This document shows positions 54,202 to 63,749 of a stretch of 64,000 bases of DNA, piece by piece. A program made the position numbers and the translations under genes. Origin of the DNA: Lachnotalea sp041821265 (GTDB lineage Bacteria; Bacillota; Clostridia; Lachnospirales; Lachnospiraceae); the NCBI GenBank assembly GCA_041821265.1, contig JBGUEQ010000016.1, positions 20,687 to 84,686 on the forward strand, in the 5' to 3' direction. The stretch's first letter is position 1. Each line of letters starts with the position of its first letter. Under the pieces are notes generated by a model. It was not told the DNA's origin, did not search any database, and saw only the letters and a list, made by a program, of their open reading frames with translations.

Positions 54202-56487
54202 TTAACCTCTGTAATAATTGATTAGGCAACCTTTTAAAATAATCATTCTTTCATCATCTGTTAATTCACCCATCTTCAGTGTGAATTCAGTTAATGTATC
54301 TCCGACTATAAATGCTTTCATCTCTGTTTGCTTTTCTTCTATTGCTTTTTTTACATTTGGAACAAATAAATAATCTCCGTTCTTAAATGGAATCTCCCCA
54401 TCAATTAAGAATGGAAGCATACCCCAGTTAATTAAATTAGAACGATATCTCTTTGTTGCATACTCATTTGCAATATTCGCCCATCCGCCAAGTACCTTCT
54501 GACATGATGCTGCTTGCTCACGCGCTGAACCATCGCCAGGTTTCACTGCAAAAATCGTGCTCCCGATACCTGTATTTTCATTACTCACTGTAGAATAGCT
54601 TTCTTTAATTTTATTCATGATTGGCTCTAATTCTGCAAATGCTTGTGTTGGAGAATTTCCATCTCTTCTTGCTGTTTCAGCTACTTGTACTGCCTTCGCT
54701 CTTCCAACATATTCTGGATCTTTTCTTGACAATGTAAATTCAGCAAGTCCAAGAGGATTCGAACGATAGGAAGAAGTCTCACCTGATGGAATAAGTTCAT
54801 CCGTTGTTGTTACTGGATCATGTATCTCAGCTACAACTTTTAATATCATATTATCGGTAAGTAACGACATCGCTGGCCAATCTTTAATGTTAGGTCCAAA
54901 TTGAACATCTACGCTCGGATCCGCAACTCCTTTACTATCAAACACTCTATTTTCATATATTGTCTTATCAAAGAAATATTTAGGTTTTGTATATTCTACA
55001 TCAAAATCTGCTGCTGATGTTAAATATCCTTTGTTTGCTGCTGTAGCAGCAATCGAACGTGCATCCATAAGTGCTACAGAAGAAATTTGACCATTTTGTA
55101 ACTTAGATCCTTCTCTATTTGGGAAGTTTCTTGTTGAATGCCTAATACTAAACGCATTATTCGCTGGCGTGTCCCCAGCACCAAAGCAAGGACCGCAGAA
55201 TGCTGTCTTAACAACTGCACCAGCTCCCATTAACTTCGCTACGCTTCCATTTTTAACAAGCTCCATATAAATTGGAGTACTTGCTGGATATACACTAAGT
55301 GTAAATTCATCTGAACCAATGCTTGTACCATTTAAAATATCTGAGGCATCACATATATTTTCAAATCCACCACCTGCACAACCTGCTATTATTCCTTGTT
55401 CTACATATAGTTTTTCATTTCTTACTTTATCTGTTAATTTAAAATCTACTGCTCCTCCAAGACTTACTAACGCTTTCTTCTCACAATCTGCTAAAATATC
55501 CATCAAATTAGCATTAAGTTCTTCAATCGTATACGTATTACTTGGGTGAAACGGCATAGCAATCATTGGCTTAATCTTGCTTAAATCCACATAAATCATT
55601 CCATCATAATATGCAACTTTTGCTGGGTTTAATTCTTTATACTCTTCTTTTCTATAATGCATTTCATAAAATTCCTTGATTGTATCATCTGTTTTCCAAA
55701 TTGAAGAAAGACAGGTTGTTTCTGTTGTCATTACATCAATTCCAATTCTAAAATCTGCACTCAAATTACTTACGCCATCACCAATAAATTCCATTACTTT
55801 ATTATTTACGTATCCGTTTCCAAATACTTCTCCAATAATAGCTAATGCAACATCTTGAGGTCCAACCCCTTTTTGTGGTTTTCCACTCAAGTATACACCT
55901 ACCACTCCTGGCATATTTACATCATATGTCTTGGATAACAATTGCTTTACAAGTTCTGGACCACCTTCGCCTATTGCCATAGTTCCAAGTGCACCATATC
56001 TCGTATGACTGTCTGAACCCAGAATCATTTTACCGCCCCCAGCAAGCATTTCTCTAGCAAACTGATGAATAACGGCCTGATGAGGAGGAACATAAACTCC
56101 ACCATACTTCTTCGCGCTCGTCAATCCAAACATATGGTCATCTTCATTAATTGTACCACCCACAGCACATAAGCTATTATGACAATTAGTAAGGACATAT
56201 GGAACTGGAAATTTTTCTAATCCTGATGCTCTGGCGGTTTGAATAATACCTACAAATGTAATATCATGAGAAGTTAACTTATCAAACTTAATTTTCAACT
56301 TATTCATATTATCTGAAGTATTATGATCTTCTAATATTTTATATGCTATCGTACCATTTGCAGCATCTTCTTTAGAGGGCACAGTTTCACCTAACTTATT
56401 TCTTAATACAGACATTACTTCTTCATTATCTTCAACGATCTCTGTACCATTTAATAAATATGCACCATTTTTGTATAATTGTACCAT
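54202..56487 (-). CDS. Aconitase-family hydratase
   Basis: A 761-residue protein of the aconitase/isopropylmalate dehydratase superfamily, which carries a 4Fe-4S cluster and adds or removes water. The cluster cysteines are in IIAGCAGGGFENICDAS and CGPCFGAGDTPANN, and GSDSHTRYGALGTMAIGEGG is the conserved substrate loop (quoted from the SDSH on). RKDPEYVGRAKAV and PSGETSSYRSNP are in the swivel domain. The length fits the clostridial 'hydratase' subgroup, not classical AcnA (about 890). The exact substrate (citrate or a relative) is not certain. Start 56487 follows GGAGG. Confidence 0.85.
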   Translation of the reverse strand: MVQLYKNGAYLLNGTEIVEDNEEVMSVLRNKLGETVPSKEDAANGTIAYKILEDHNTSDNMNKLKIKFDKLTSHDITFVGIIQTARASGLEKFPVPYVLTNCHNSLCAVGGTINEDDHMFGLTSAKKYGGVYVPPHQAVIHQFAREMLAGGGKMILGSDSHTRYGALGTMAIGEGGPELVKQLLSKTYDVNMPGVVGVYLSGKPQKGVGPQDVALAIIGEVFGNGYVNNKVMEFIGDGVSNLSADFRIGIDVMTTETTCLSSIWKTDDTIKEFYEMHYRKEEYKELNPAKVAYYDGMIYVDLSKIKPMIAMPFHPSNTYTIEELNANLMDILADCEKKALVSLGGAVDFKLTDKVRNEKLYVEQGIIAGCAGGGFENICDASDILNGTSIGSDEFTLSVYPASTPIYMELVKNGSVAKLMGAGAVVKTAFCGPCFGAGDTPANNAFSIRHSTRNFPNREGSKLQNGQISSVALMDARSIAATAANKGYLTSAADFDVEYTKPKYFFDKTIYENRVFDSKGVADPSVDVQFGPNIKDWPAMSLLTDNMILKVVAEIHDPVTTTDELIPSGETSSYRSNPLGLAEFTLSRKDPEYVGRAKAVQVAETARRDGNSPTQAFAELEPIMNKIKESYSTVSNENTGIGSTIFAVKPGDGSAREQAASCQKVLGGWANIANEYATKRYRSNLINWGMLPFLIDGEIPFKNGDYLFVPNVKKAIEEKQTEMKAFIVGDTLTEFTLKMGELTDDERMIILKGCLINYYRG

Positions 56488-56604
56488 GTTTATATTTCCT
56501 CCTATAATTTTAATCACACTATTTACAATTATAAATGCATATTAATTCCTTGTAAAGGAGAAACGAGAATATTCTGCAATAATATGTTACACTTCAGCCA
56601 CGCA

Positions 56605-56892
56605 AAACAGATTATATAAAATGACCGTAAGTGCTTGCACTCTAAGGACAATTTATATAATCTGCTCTATCGGGCGGATATTACTACATGAAGATGATTT
56701 GGCATATGCTTAATTAAAAAATTAATACCTAGATTAATTAATTAGTTGATTACCAATAGTATGGTAATCATCTAGCACTAATATAAGCTTTTCATTGATT
56801 GTACTGATAGCGTTAATTATCAGAGTGAAAATATAAGTAATCGGTTGTAATCGCTCCCATGATATAATTTCACCCAATACATCCTTAATCCA
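56605..56892 (-). pseudogene. Remnant of a MalT/LuxR-type STAND regulator
   Basis: Translating the minus strand gives WIKDVLGEIISWERLQP, then LILVLDDYHTIGNQLIN up to a stop, then, after a shift of frame at about 56726, INFLIKHMPNHLHVVISAR and a further stop. This is the Walker B region (LVLDDYH...) and following helix of MalT-type AAA/STAND ATPases, with the frame broken and no N-terminal P-loop or C-terminal LuxR helix-turn-helix near. It is a dead fragment about 120 bp upstream of the hydratase gene. A hairpin (56608-56664, CAGATTATATAAA arms) overlaps its end. Confidence 0.7.
56608..56664. other. Long inverted repeat upstream of the hydratase gene
   Basis: CAGATTATATAAA (56608-56620) and TTTATATAATCTG (56652-56664) are perfect inverted copies; inside them AGTGC and GCACT (56630-56641) form a small perfect hairpin. 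The whole could fold as one RNA stem in the leader of the hydratase mRNA, or mark an insertion within the decayed regulator gene. The rest of the 56488-57009 gap is AT-rich with nothing else recognised. Confidence 0.5.
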
Positions 56893-57009
56893 TTCACTAT
56901 AAACACAGACATCTTTAATTATAGTTATCTATAAATATAATCTAATATAACTTATTATACTTGTCTATGATTTTTGTTTAAACATTATACAACTTTTCAA
57001 TGCAAAAAA

Positions 57010-57039
57010 GACCAACAAACTCTCTCGAGTCCATTGGTC
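57010..57039 (-). terminator. Terminator of the rpsF-ssb-rpsR transcript
   Basis: GACCAA and TTGGTC enclose an inner ACTC/GAGT stem; the minus strand then runs into TTTTTTG. It lies about 75 bases after the rpsR stop. Confidence 0.85.
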
Positions 57040-57114
57040 AAATCTCTAAAATCTTGTGTCAAAGTTGAGTCAAAACCCAACTTCTAACCGCTCAACCCCT
57101 TGCTATTACAGGGA

Positions 57115-57384
57115 TTAGTCTATAACGTAAGGCATTAAAGCGATATGTCTAGCTCTCTTAATTGCAACAGTAAGAGCTCTCTGATGTTTTGCACAGTTTC
57201 CTGTGATTCTTCTAGGAAGAATTTTACCTCTCTCAGATACATATCTTTTCAATTTATTTACATCTTTATAATCTATTGAACTATCTTTTCCGCAGAATAC
57301 ACAAACTTTTTTTCTTCTACGCATTGGTCTTCTTTTAAATGATCCTTCAGATCTATCAGATCTTTCAGTCTTTTGGTAAGCCAT
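57115..57384 (-). CDS. rpsR: Ribosomal protein bS18
   Basis: An 89-residue bS18. CVFCGKDSSIDYKDVNKLKR and GKILPRRITGNCAKHQR are the typical bS18 core, with a zinc-type CxxC and a further Cys-x2-His, the metal-binding version. Small-subunit protein that pairs with bS6. Part of rpsF-ssb-rpsR. Confidence 0.97.
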   Translation of the reverse strand: MAYQKTERSDRSEGSFKRRPMRRRKKVCVFCGKDSSIDYKDVNKLKRYVSERGKILPRRITGNCAKHQRALTVAIKRARHIALMPYVID

Positions 57385-57549
57385 AATGTAACCTCCTTAT
57401 TCAAAGTTTATATGTCACTCTTTCGTCATATCAATTCCACAACCCACTACACTTAAAATATACAAAAGTACATTTATCCATCGTACTGGTTGTCTCAAAA
57501 CCTTATCAGATTTCTCAATCTGCCGAACAGTAACACTTATTATAATTAA

Positions 57550-57984
57550 TTAGTTAAATGGTAATTCTTCATCAATACCGTCAGGTATATTCATAAATCC
57601 ATCTCCTGCCGCTGTGGTTGGTGATGGTTTTGCTGTCGCCTGATAGCCACCCTCGCTAGCAGCACCTTTGCTTTCGGCAAATTCATGCTCTTCTACGACA
57701 ACATCTGTTGTGTATACTTTCTGGCCATCTTTATTGGTATAGCTTCCAGTTTGGATTCTTCCTGTTACTGCAATCTTCATACCTTGGTGTAGGTATTTCT
57801 CAACAAATTCTCCTGCTTTTCCGAATGCAACACAGTTAATGAAATCCGCACTAGCTTCACCGTCTCTTTTAAACCTACGGTCAACTGCTAAACTATATCT
57901 GGCAACTGCCATAGCGTTATCGCCTTGAGAATATCTTACTTCGGGGTCTCTTGTTAGTCGTCCCATTAAAATTACTTTATTCAT
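57550..57984 (-). CDS. ssb: Single-stranded DNA-binding protein
   Basis: A 144-residue SSB: an N-terminal OB fold (MNKVILMGRLTRDPEVRYS, FINCVAFGKAGEFVEKYL) and a Gly/Ala/Pro linker ending in the acidic tip DGIDEELPFN, the peptide that binds partner proteins of replication and repair. It lies between rpsF and rpsR as in most Firmicutes. Confidence 0.97.
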   Translation of the reverse strand: MNKVILMGRLTRDPEVRYSQGDNAMAVARYSLAVDRRFKRDGEASADFINCVAFGKAGEFVEKYLHQGMKIAVTGRIQTGSYTNKDGQKVYTTDVVVEEHEFAESKGAASEGGYQATAKPSPTTAAGDGFMNIPDGIDEELPFN

Positions 57985-58067
57985 AATTTACCTCCATCGA
58001 TATACATCTTGCAGTTTGGCAGATGTGAATGTTCACACCTCGATATTAGACGCTTAATTTATAGTTT

Positions 58068-58358
58068 CTATTTTGCATCTTGTCTAACGCATAAATATCT
58101 AATAACAGGTTCCATAATACGAATGTTAGATTCAACTTCGTTTGGACAATCTGAGTTAGATTCAAACTGAATAAAGAAGTAATATCCTTCTTTCATTTTC
58201 TGAATTTCGTAAGCTAATCTCTTCTTACCCCATTCATCAACGTTAGTAATAGTTCCGCCGAAACGTGTAATGTATTCTTTTACTTTTTCAACAGCAGCTA
58301 ATCTAACTTCATCTTCAGCTTTTGCATTAACAATAATTGCTAATTCATATTTGTTCAT
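58068..58358 (-). CDS. rpsF: Ribosomal protein bS6
   Basis: A 96-residue bS6: MNKYELAIIVNAK, FGGTITNVDEWGKKRLAYEI and YYFFIQFE are the family core. It pairs with bS18 on the ribosome. First gene of the rpsF-ssb-rpsR transcript; AAAGGAGGT precedes the ATG. Confidence 0.97.
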   Translation of the reverse strand: MNKYELAIIVNAKAEDEVRLAAVEKVKEYITRFGGTITNVDEWGKKRLAYEIQKMKEGYYFFIQFESNSDCPNEVESNIRIMEPVIRYLCVRQDAK

Positions 58359-58459
58359 GCTTGTAGTACCTCCTTTTGGTCTCTGGCCCCTTATCTAGTA
58401 AGGAACAAGGAATTATAATATATCACGAAGTTATATGATACCATGAATTGTCCATTTGT

Positions 58460-58654
58460 TCAAGTGTTTTTGCGTAATTCTTTTGTATTTTTTTCCACTA
58501 ATTTTCTTTCTACCATTACTTGATGTCCACATCCAAGGCACTTCAACCGAAAGTCTGCTCCCACTCGAAGAATTTCCCATTCAAAGCTTCCACATGGATG
58601 CTTTTTCTTTAGTCTTACAATATCTCCTACTTCGTAAATTACTTTATCTTGCAT
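58460..58654 (-). CDS. DUF951 family protein
   Basis: A 64-residue basic protein. EVGDIVRLKKKHPCGSFEWE and LKCLGCGHQVMVER, with CxxC, are the DUF951 signature. It is often coded near rpsF in Firmicutes. Function unknown, possibly zinc-binding. Confidence 0.93.
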   Translation of the reverse strand: MQDKVIYEVGDIVRLKKKHPCGSFEWEILRVGADFRLKCLGCGHQVMVERKLVEKNTKELRKNT

Positions 58655-58713
58655 TTAGCTTATCTCCTATTAAATTTATAGATTACTTTTGATATTTAAA
58701 CAAGTACTATTTT

Positions 58714-58846
58714 GTAACAGTTCAGAACCCGCTAACGTGAGCTGTTTTGCAACGCAAAATCCCGAGTTTTATCGTGCTATATGCAAGTTTCTTGCATTTT
58801 ATGTACATCGCATAGTAGTAAAACTATGTGTGTAATGAATAGTTAC
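58714..58846. repeat. MITE-like dispersed repeat, family A, copy 2 (inverted)
   Basis: A 133-bp element bounded by GTAACAGTTC (58714-58723) and GAATAGTTAC (58837-58846), which aligns in reverse with 9435-9566. One end overlaps the sirtuin stop codon: the TAA in GTGTAACTATTC (minus strand) is the stop, so insertion may have set the C-terminus of that protein. Confidence 0.75.
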
Positions 58847-59559
58847 ACTATTTTATTAAATATATCGCCTAGACTACCATTCATAAGCAAATCTGCCCGC
58901 TCATCTAGAGGTGTTGTTGACTTATTAATTAAAATCAGCTTATTCCCTTTATAATAATCAATGAGCCCAGCGGCTGGATATACTGCAAGTGAAGTTCCTC
59001 CAATAATCAAAACCTCTGCTTCACTGATATATTTAGTCGCCAGAGTCATCGTATCATTGTCAAGTCCTTCTTCATATAGCACTACATCTGGTTTAATGAT
59101 ACCACCACATTCGCAAGTAGGAACTCCCTTAGAATTTAGTATGTCGTTTGCATCAAACTTTTGTTTACATCTGGTACAAAAATTTCTATGCACAGAACCA
59201 TGAAGCTCTAAAACCACTTTGCTCCCAGCCATTTGGTGAAGTCCATCTATATTTTGTGTAACAATTGCTTTTAACTTTCCCACTTGCTCCAACTCTACTA
59301 ATTTTCTATGTGCTGCGTTAGGTTTCGCATCAAGACATATCATTTTTTTTTTATAAAATCGATAAAATTCCTCCGGTTTACGCTGAAAAAAACTGTGGCT
59401 TAATATTGTTTCTGGTGAAAATTCATATTCTTGATTATAAAGTCCATCAGCACTTCTAAAATCTGGAATTCCACTTTCCGTAGACACACCTGCTCCACCA
59501 AAAAATACAATATTATTGCTTTTGCTAACTATATCTTGAAGTATCTCTAATTTATCCAT
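58843..59559 (-). CDS. Sir2-type NAD-dependent protein deacylase
   Basis: A 238-residue sirtuin. FFGGAGVSTESGIPDFRS is the NAD loop, TQNIDGLHQMAGS the second motif and VLELHGSVHRNFC holds the catalytic His. A zinc site follows (CTRC and CECGG). Start ATG 59559 follows GGAGAG. The C-terminus ends in a dispersed repeat. Confidence 0.94.
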   Translation of the reverse strand: MDKLEILQDIVSKSNNIVFFGGAGVSTESGIPDFRSADGLYNQEYEFSPETILSHSFFQRKPEEFYRFYKKKMICLDAKPNAAHRKLVELEQVGKLKAIVTQNIDGLHQMAGSKVVLELHGSVHRNFCTRCKQKFDANDILNSKGVPTCECGGIIKPDVVLYEEGLDNDTMTLATKYISEAEVLIIGGTSLAVYPAAGLIDYYKGNKLILINKSTTPLDERADLLMNGSLGDIFNKIV

Positions 59560-59733
59560 TATACTCTCCATTTCTAATCTTATTTCAATACTCTATAATC
59601 GCAAACTTATGCTGCAATATCCAAATCATTCAGTACATACTGATTTATTGCTACACAATGCGCTCAATGAGCCGAATTTCAGTTTACAAATCCCAAGCAA
59701 ATATGTGCTAAATATTAATAAAATATATTCATT

Positions 59734-61083
59734 TTACAAATTCATTGGGATAATAAACATTCTTAAGCATACCAAGCACACAAATATAATCCAAAGACAC
59801 AATCCTAGTTTGACAATTTGCCTTGCCTTTTCTTTTTTTATTAACATGTTTAATAATTTATGAATTCCAATTGAAACAAAGTACATAAGTGCTACAAGCA
59901 TAGGAAGACTATATCTTCCTTGTGGTTGATAATCATAAGAATATGCTGCCCAAATATTTAAAATATTTGGTATTAACATGCACAAAAACATATTAATATT
60001 AATTATCTTTACATTATAATTACTAATGTTTCGTAAATAAGTTCTTTCCTTTTGGGGTATTAACATTCCCACTAAACCAATTACTATAATTCCTAGGTAT
60101 CCAGTATAAATCCAATCATACACACCCACTGCCATATTTCCAAACATAGCAACAAAACTTTTACCTGTTAAAATTACAAAATTAGAATTCTTGAGCATAT
60201 GCAATATGGAATAGCCTTGATTTAAAAAGGTTTCGTGAAGTGATGGCTTCAAGGAATCAATTGCATAAATTTCAGCATATTCATCTCTTATTCGTAGTCC
60301 TAAAATATCTCCATCATAGATTATATAGCTTCTAATAAACCACCATGCTATTCCTATTAATACGATTGTAGCAATAAAACATCCTTTTTTTATTAGCTCG
60401 CTCCACTCAACATTTATACTTTTATTATGCATCTTGATGTAGAATAATACTAGTAAAATAATACTACATAAGATATAACCATATGCATTATAGTAAGACA
60501 TTGCACAAAAAATGATTCCTAATGATAATAGAAGGCACGCTTTAACATTCCATTGTGTCTTTATTCCTTCTACCCATGCATATACAATTAATATCGTTGA
60601 CATTAATGCCATTGAATCTGTATTCACATAGGTATGCATAAACATTGCCTGTGGGAGAAGTACAATTAATAAAGTGAATAACCAAGCGGATAATGTTGAA
60701 TCAAATATTCGTTTAGCTAACTTTCTCGTTAAAATTGCCATTACAGTTCCTATTATAATATTAACAAATCTTGCAAAAAGTAATATAATATCTCCATTCA
60801 TAGAAAAAATAGAGCCTACTTTAGCAAAGACTGCCGCAATCATATAAGGAAGTATTGGTTGAAATGCATAGGAAAATCCCCATGATTTGTCTATTATCTC
60901 CGGATCTCCTCCGTGAGGAAGTTGCCAATGAACAAATATATATTGGACAATAGAATATCTCATCTTCTCATCAGGTCCAGCGCCTAATGGCTGTATAATC
61001 ATCCACCCCATTAGTGCACAAAATACAAATATGATAAATATAAGATCTAATTGTTTTTCTTTATCTGTAAACCACTTTTCCAT
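59734..61083 (-). CDS. DUF2142-like (GT-C type) polytopic membrane protein
   Basis: A 449-residue protein with about 11 membrane helices. QPLGAGPDEKMRY early in the first outside loop (GPDE, as in DUF2142/GT-C enzymes) and YQPQGRYSLPMLVALM late (GRY-LP) are the family patterns. It may transfer a sugar from a lipid donor on the outer face of the membrane. No linked partner is in the window. Confidence 0.72.
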   Translation of the reverse strand: MEKWFTDKEKQLDLIFIIFVFCALMGWMIIQPLGAGPDEKMRYSIVQYIFVHWQLPHGGDPEIIDKSWGFSYAFQPILPYMIAAVFAKVGSIFSMNGDIILLFARFVNIIIGTVMAILTRKLAKRIFDSTLSAWLFTLLIVLLPQAMFMHTYVNTDSMALMSTILIVYAWVEGIKTQWNVKACLLLSLGIIFCAMSYYNAYGYILCSIILLVLFYIKMHNKSINVEWSELIKKGCFIATIVLIGIAWWFIRSYIIYDGDILGLRIRDEYAEIYAIDSLKPSLHETFLNQGYSILHMLKNSNFVILTGKSFVAMFGNMAVGVYDWIYTGYLGIIVIGLVGMLIPQKERTYLRNISNYNVKIININMFLCMLIPNILNIWAAYSYDYQPQGRYSLPMLVALMYFVSIGIHKLLNMLIKKEKARQIVKLGLCLWIIFVCLVCLRMFIIPMNL

Positions 61084-61125
61084 AAATACCCCTTATTTTA
61101 TTTATTAATATCGTAAATTAGAACT

Positions 61126-61264
61126 AAGTATCTGCTTGAATACCCTCTTCGCCCCCGAGTGCGATGAACAGCAGCATACTTCTTTCTATCTGCATAGTGC
61201 TCATTTAGGCACCTAATGCATTTTATATAAAAAGAAAATTCAAATAACTTTCTTTTTATATAAG
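61126..61264. repeat. Dispersed repeat family B, copy 3, ending in a hairpin
   Basis: A 139-bp element that aligns with 53982-54117 (shared AAGTATCTGCTTG, GCAGCATACTTC, TCATTTAGGCAC, TTTTAT) and ends, like it, in a hairpin: TTATATAAAAAGAAA and its complement (61223-61263). Stem sequences differ between copies but the fold is kept. It lies between the membrane protein gene and the tRNA terminator. Confidence 0.6.
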
Positions 61265-61304
61265 AAAACCACCATCCCTATTTATTCAATATGGAATGAT
61301 GGCT
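61265..61304 (-). terminator. Terminator after the initiator tRNA
   Basis: AAACCACCATCCC and GGAATGATGGCTT pair with G-U wobbles, about 10 bases after the tRNA; on the minus strand the stem is followed by TTTTC. Confidence 0.7.
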
Positions 61305-61313
61305 TATGTCTAA

Positions 61314-61387
<74 letters not shown>

Positions 61388-61445
61388 TTATTATCTAATA
61401 CTCTAGATTTTATTATAATACTAATATTAGTACCGAACATTTAAC

Positions 61446-61474
61446 ATTATATAACGCTATTGATCTTTTGTCAA
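61446..61474 (-). promoter_or_regulatory. SigA promoter of the initiator tRNA
   Basis: A perfect TTGACA and a perfect TATAAT on the minus strand, 17 bases apart, about 60 bases upstream of the tRNA. Confidence 0.88.
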
Positions 61475-61748
61475 GAGCAGTAATTTTTTTAAAATAATTA
61501 TTGCTCTTATTTTCTCTATAATAACGTGCGATATTTTTGTAAATAATAGTTAAAAAAATTAGATTTCATATACCATAAACAGCGTAAAACTGCACTTCTA
61601 TACCTTAATTATTGTTAGCAATTCATCCGCTAATGAATAACGACTATATCTAATTATATGCAGTAAATTTAATTATATTCTTTCCTTAATCATAATTTCC
61701 AAGTACATATTTAGGTAAATATTTTCATATATTATAATGAATTAACCG

Positions 61749-61777
61749 TTGAAATATGTTGAAATTTGTTGTATATT
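61749..61777 (+). promoter_or_regulatory. Predicted SigA promoter of the GGDEF gene
   Basis: TTGAAA and TATATT separated by 17 bases, 82 bases upstream of the start codon. A small AACC-GAAA-GGTT hairpin lies between. The rest of the 470-bp gap is AT-rich, with no riboswitch recognised. Confidence 0.6.
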
Positions 61778-61858
61778 AAAATCATATATATTTTATTAAA
61801 TATTTATAAATTTAATGAGCAGCTACTAATACTACAACCGAAAGGTTTCGTGTAATTA

Positions 61859-62983
61859 ATGAATTTTAAAAATCTTTTTCTAAAATGGTCCTATAATGAT
61901 ACTGGTAAGAATTTTTTTAAATCGAATAGAGCGAAAATTAATATACTTAATACTTTATCTTTAAATACTTTAAATAATGTTGCAGTTTTTATTTTTAGTA
62001 TTTTTTGTATATATGGGGCTTTTACACATAAATTCGGTAAAATATTTAAAATTTATTTAATTTATTTAGCTATATTTATACTTATTGATTTGCTTTTAAG
62101 GCATGTACAAAAACACGGTTATATTATTTCAAGCGCTTTTGTGTATATTGAGATAGGATTACTTTACATATTTGGAATATACATTGGATGCTTTAATCTA
62201 CCTAATTTCACTTCTGTTATGTATCCGGTATTTGTAATTTGTTTACCCTTATTATTTATTTTGCCTACATTTATAATTACAAGTTATACATTTGTCTTCA
62301 CTTTAGTTTATATGTATTTTTCTAGAGCTTTTAAAATGGATATTATTGTTTTTATTGATGCTTCTAATATAGTTGCATGTACCTTAATAAGTGCTTTTAC
62401 TTCATACACAGTATCATGTGCACGGCTAAAGGAAATTCGTGCTAATATGCGCTTAGAACGTGCCTGTAACACTGATGAATTGACTGGTCTTCCTAATCGA
62501 AGAAATTTCAATAAATATATAACTAACATTTTTGATAACTCAGCATATAAAACGCTTACGCTTATGATGATTGATATTGATAACTTTAAGGATTATAATG
62601 ATTCTTACGGTCAAGTATATGGTGATAATTGTCTTACTACAATAGGAAACATATTTCTTGAATTTGAAGAAACATATAATTGTTATATTGCTCGATATGG
62701 AGGAGATGAGTTTGTTTTAGTAGATGATGTACATACTCTCATTGATATTGAAATAATAGCCAAGAATTTAATTCAAACGATTTCAAATATGAATATTGAA
62801 AATATTAATTCGAAATATAATAAAATAACATTAAGTATCGGAATTGCTTCAAAACCTACTTCTGAGGTTAAAAATTATATTGATTTAATCAATTTAGCCG
62901 ATGAAGCACTTTACCAAGCAAAACAAAATGGTAAAAATACATTTATGATAGCTCGACATTGTTTAAACGATATTTCAAAGTAG
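61859..62983 (+). CDS. Membrane-bound diguanylate cyclase (GGDEF)
   Basis: A 374-residue protein with about six membrane helices in the first 190 residues and a C-terminal GGDEF domain (TDELTGLPNRRNFNKYI, IDIDNFKDYNDSYGQ, RYGGDEFVLV, then LADEALYQAKQNGKN). The GGDEF signature is intact, so it should make cyclic di-GMP from GTP. The RxxD inhibitory site before the signature is missing. It is alone on the plus strand. Cyclic di-GMP commonly shifts cells between flagella and pili, both coded here, but no direct link is visible. Confidence 0.92.
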   Translation: MNFKNLFLKWSYNDTGKNFFKSNRAKINILNTLSLNTLNNVAVFIFSIFCIYGAFTHKFGKIFKIYLIYLAIFILIDLLLRHVQKHGYIISSAFVYIEIGLLYIFGIYIGCFNLPNFTSVMYPVFVICLPLLFILPTFIITSYTFVFTLVYMYFSRAFKMDIIVFIDASNIVACTLISAFTSYTVSCARLKEIRANMRLERACNTDELTGLPNRRNFNKYITNIFDNSAYKTLTLMMIDIDNFKDYNDSYGQVYGDNCLTTIGNIFLEFEETYNCYIARYGGDEFVLVDDVHTLIDIEIIAKNLIQTISNMNIENINSKYNKITLSIGIASKPTSEVKNYIDLINLADEALYQAKQNGKNTFMIARHCLNDISK

Positions 62984-63072
62984 ATTTAAGAATTGCTTTA
63001 GTGTTATTGTTGTTCATACTTTCATTATTTATATGAATCTGTTTGTATTTATAAATTATTTTTTATTATTAA

Positions 63073-63113
63073 AAGCTCCTAATTCTTCATACTTCTGAAG
63101 AAATTAGGAGCTT
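63073..63113. terminator. Terminator after the GGDEF gene
   Basis: AAGCTCCTAATT-CTTC and GAAG-A-AATTAGGAGCTT, a 16-bp stem with one bulge, 90 bases after the stop codon and followed by CTTAATATAT. Confidence 0.8.
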
Positions 63114-63209
63114 CTTAATATATATTTATATACTTCAATTTAGCAAAACTTACTTAATCACAAACATATATATCATAGTTTAATTAATATCAATAATTTT
63201 TTGTACAAA

Positions 63210-63240
63210 AAAACAGGTTAATAAAAAATTAATCTGTTTT
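63210..63240 (-). terminator. Terminator of the rRNA-tRNA transcript
   Basis: AAAACAGGTTAAT and ATTAATCTGTTTT pair with one G-U; on the minus strand the stem runs into TTTTTTT. It is directly after tRNA-Cys. Confidence 0.88.
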
Positions 63241-63245
63241 TAGAG

Positions 63246-63316
63246 AGGCGACAACCAGATTTGAACTGGTGATAGAGGTGTTGCAGACCTTTGCCTTACC
63301 ACTTGGCTATGTCGCC
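63246..63316 (-). tRNA. tRNA-Cys (GCA anticodon)
   Basis: A 71-base cloverleaf (minus strand) with acceptor GGCGACA/TGTCGCC, loop CTGCAAC and discriminator T (U in RNA), as tRNA-Cys requires. Confidence 0.95.
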
Positions 63317-63347
63317 AGATATTTTTATTATATTATTATGTTTTTAA

Positions 63348-63419
63348 TGACTCCAAGGGGATTTGAACCCCTGTTACCGCCGTGAAAGGGCGGTGTCTTA
63401 ACCGCTTGACCATGGAGCC
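63348..63419 (-). tRNA. tRNA-Glu (TTC anticodon)
   Basis: A 72-base cloverleaf (minus strand) with acceptor GGCTCCA/TGGAGTC, anticodon stem CCGCC-CTTTCAC-GGCGG and TTC anticodon. Confidence 0.94.
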
Positions 63420-63528
63420 TTATATTAATCAGGTTGTGAATATGTTCTTCACACAGCCCTCAACTAAACTTAGTTATAAGGTTCGATTTGGCTGTTAATA
63501 ATAAATGCGATTTATAAAGCGTTACAAA

Positions 63529-63600
63529 CTCCCTGAGTAGGGCTCGAACCTACAACACCACGGTTAACAGCCGTGTGCTCTACCATTGAGCTATCAAGGA
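63529..63600 (-). tRNA. tRNA-Asn (GTT anticodon)
   Basis: A 72-base cloverleaf (minus strand) with acceptor TCCTTGA/TCAGGGA and anticodon loop CTGTTAA; GTT reads Asn codons. First tRNA after the 23S gene. Confidence 0.95.
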
Positions 63601-63749
63601 CTATATAGGTTTGTACCTTCAAAACTGCACATTGAATTCGAAATTTTTAGACGTTTCTTAGCTTTTAGGACGTTTGACTTCATTTTCATTCCATCCAACG
63701 ACCATTGCACTCGCTTGGCTTTCGCCTTGCTTGCTTTCGCTAAGTGCTT

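Noticed and set aside
61388..61858. A cyclic di-GMP riboswitch before the GGDEF gene
   Set aside because: Neither the class I nor class II conserved cores were found; only a small GAAA-capped hairpin is there.
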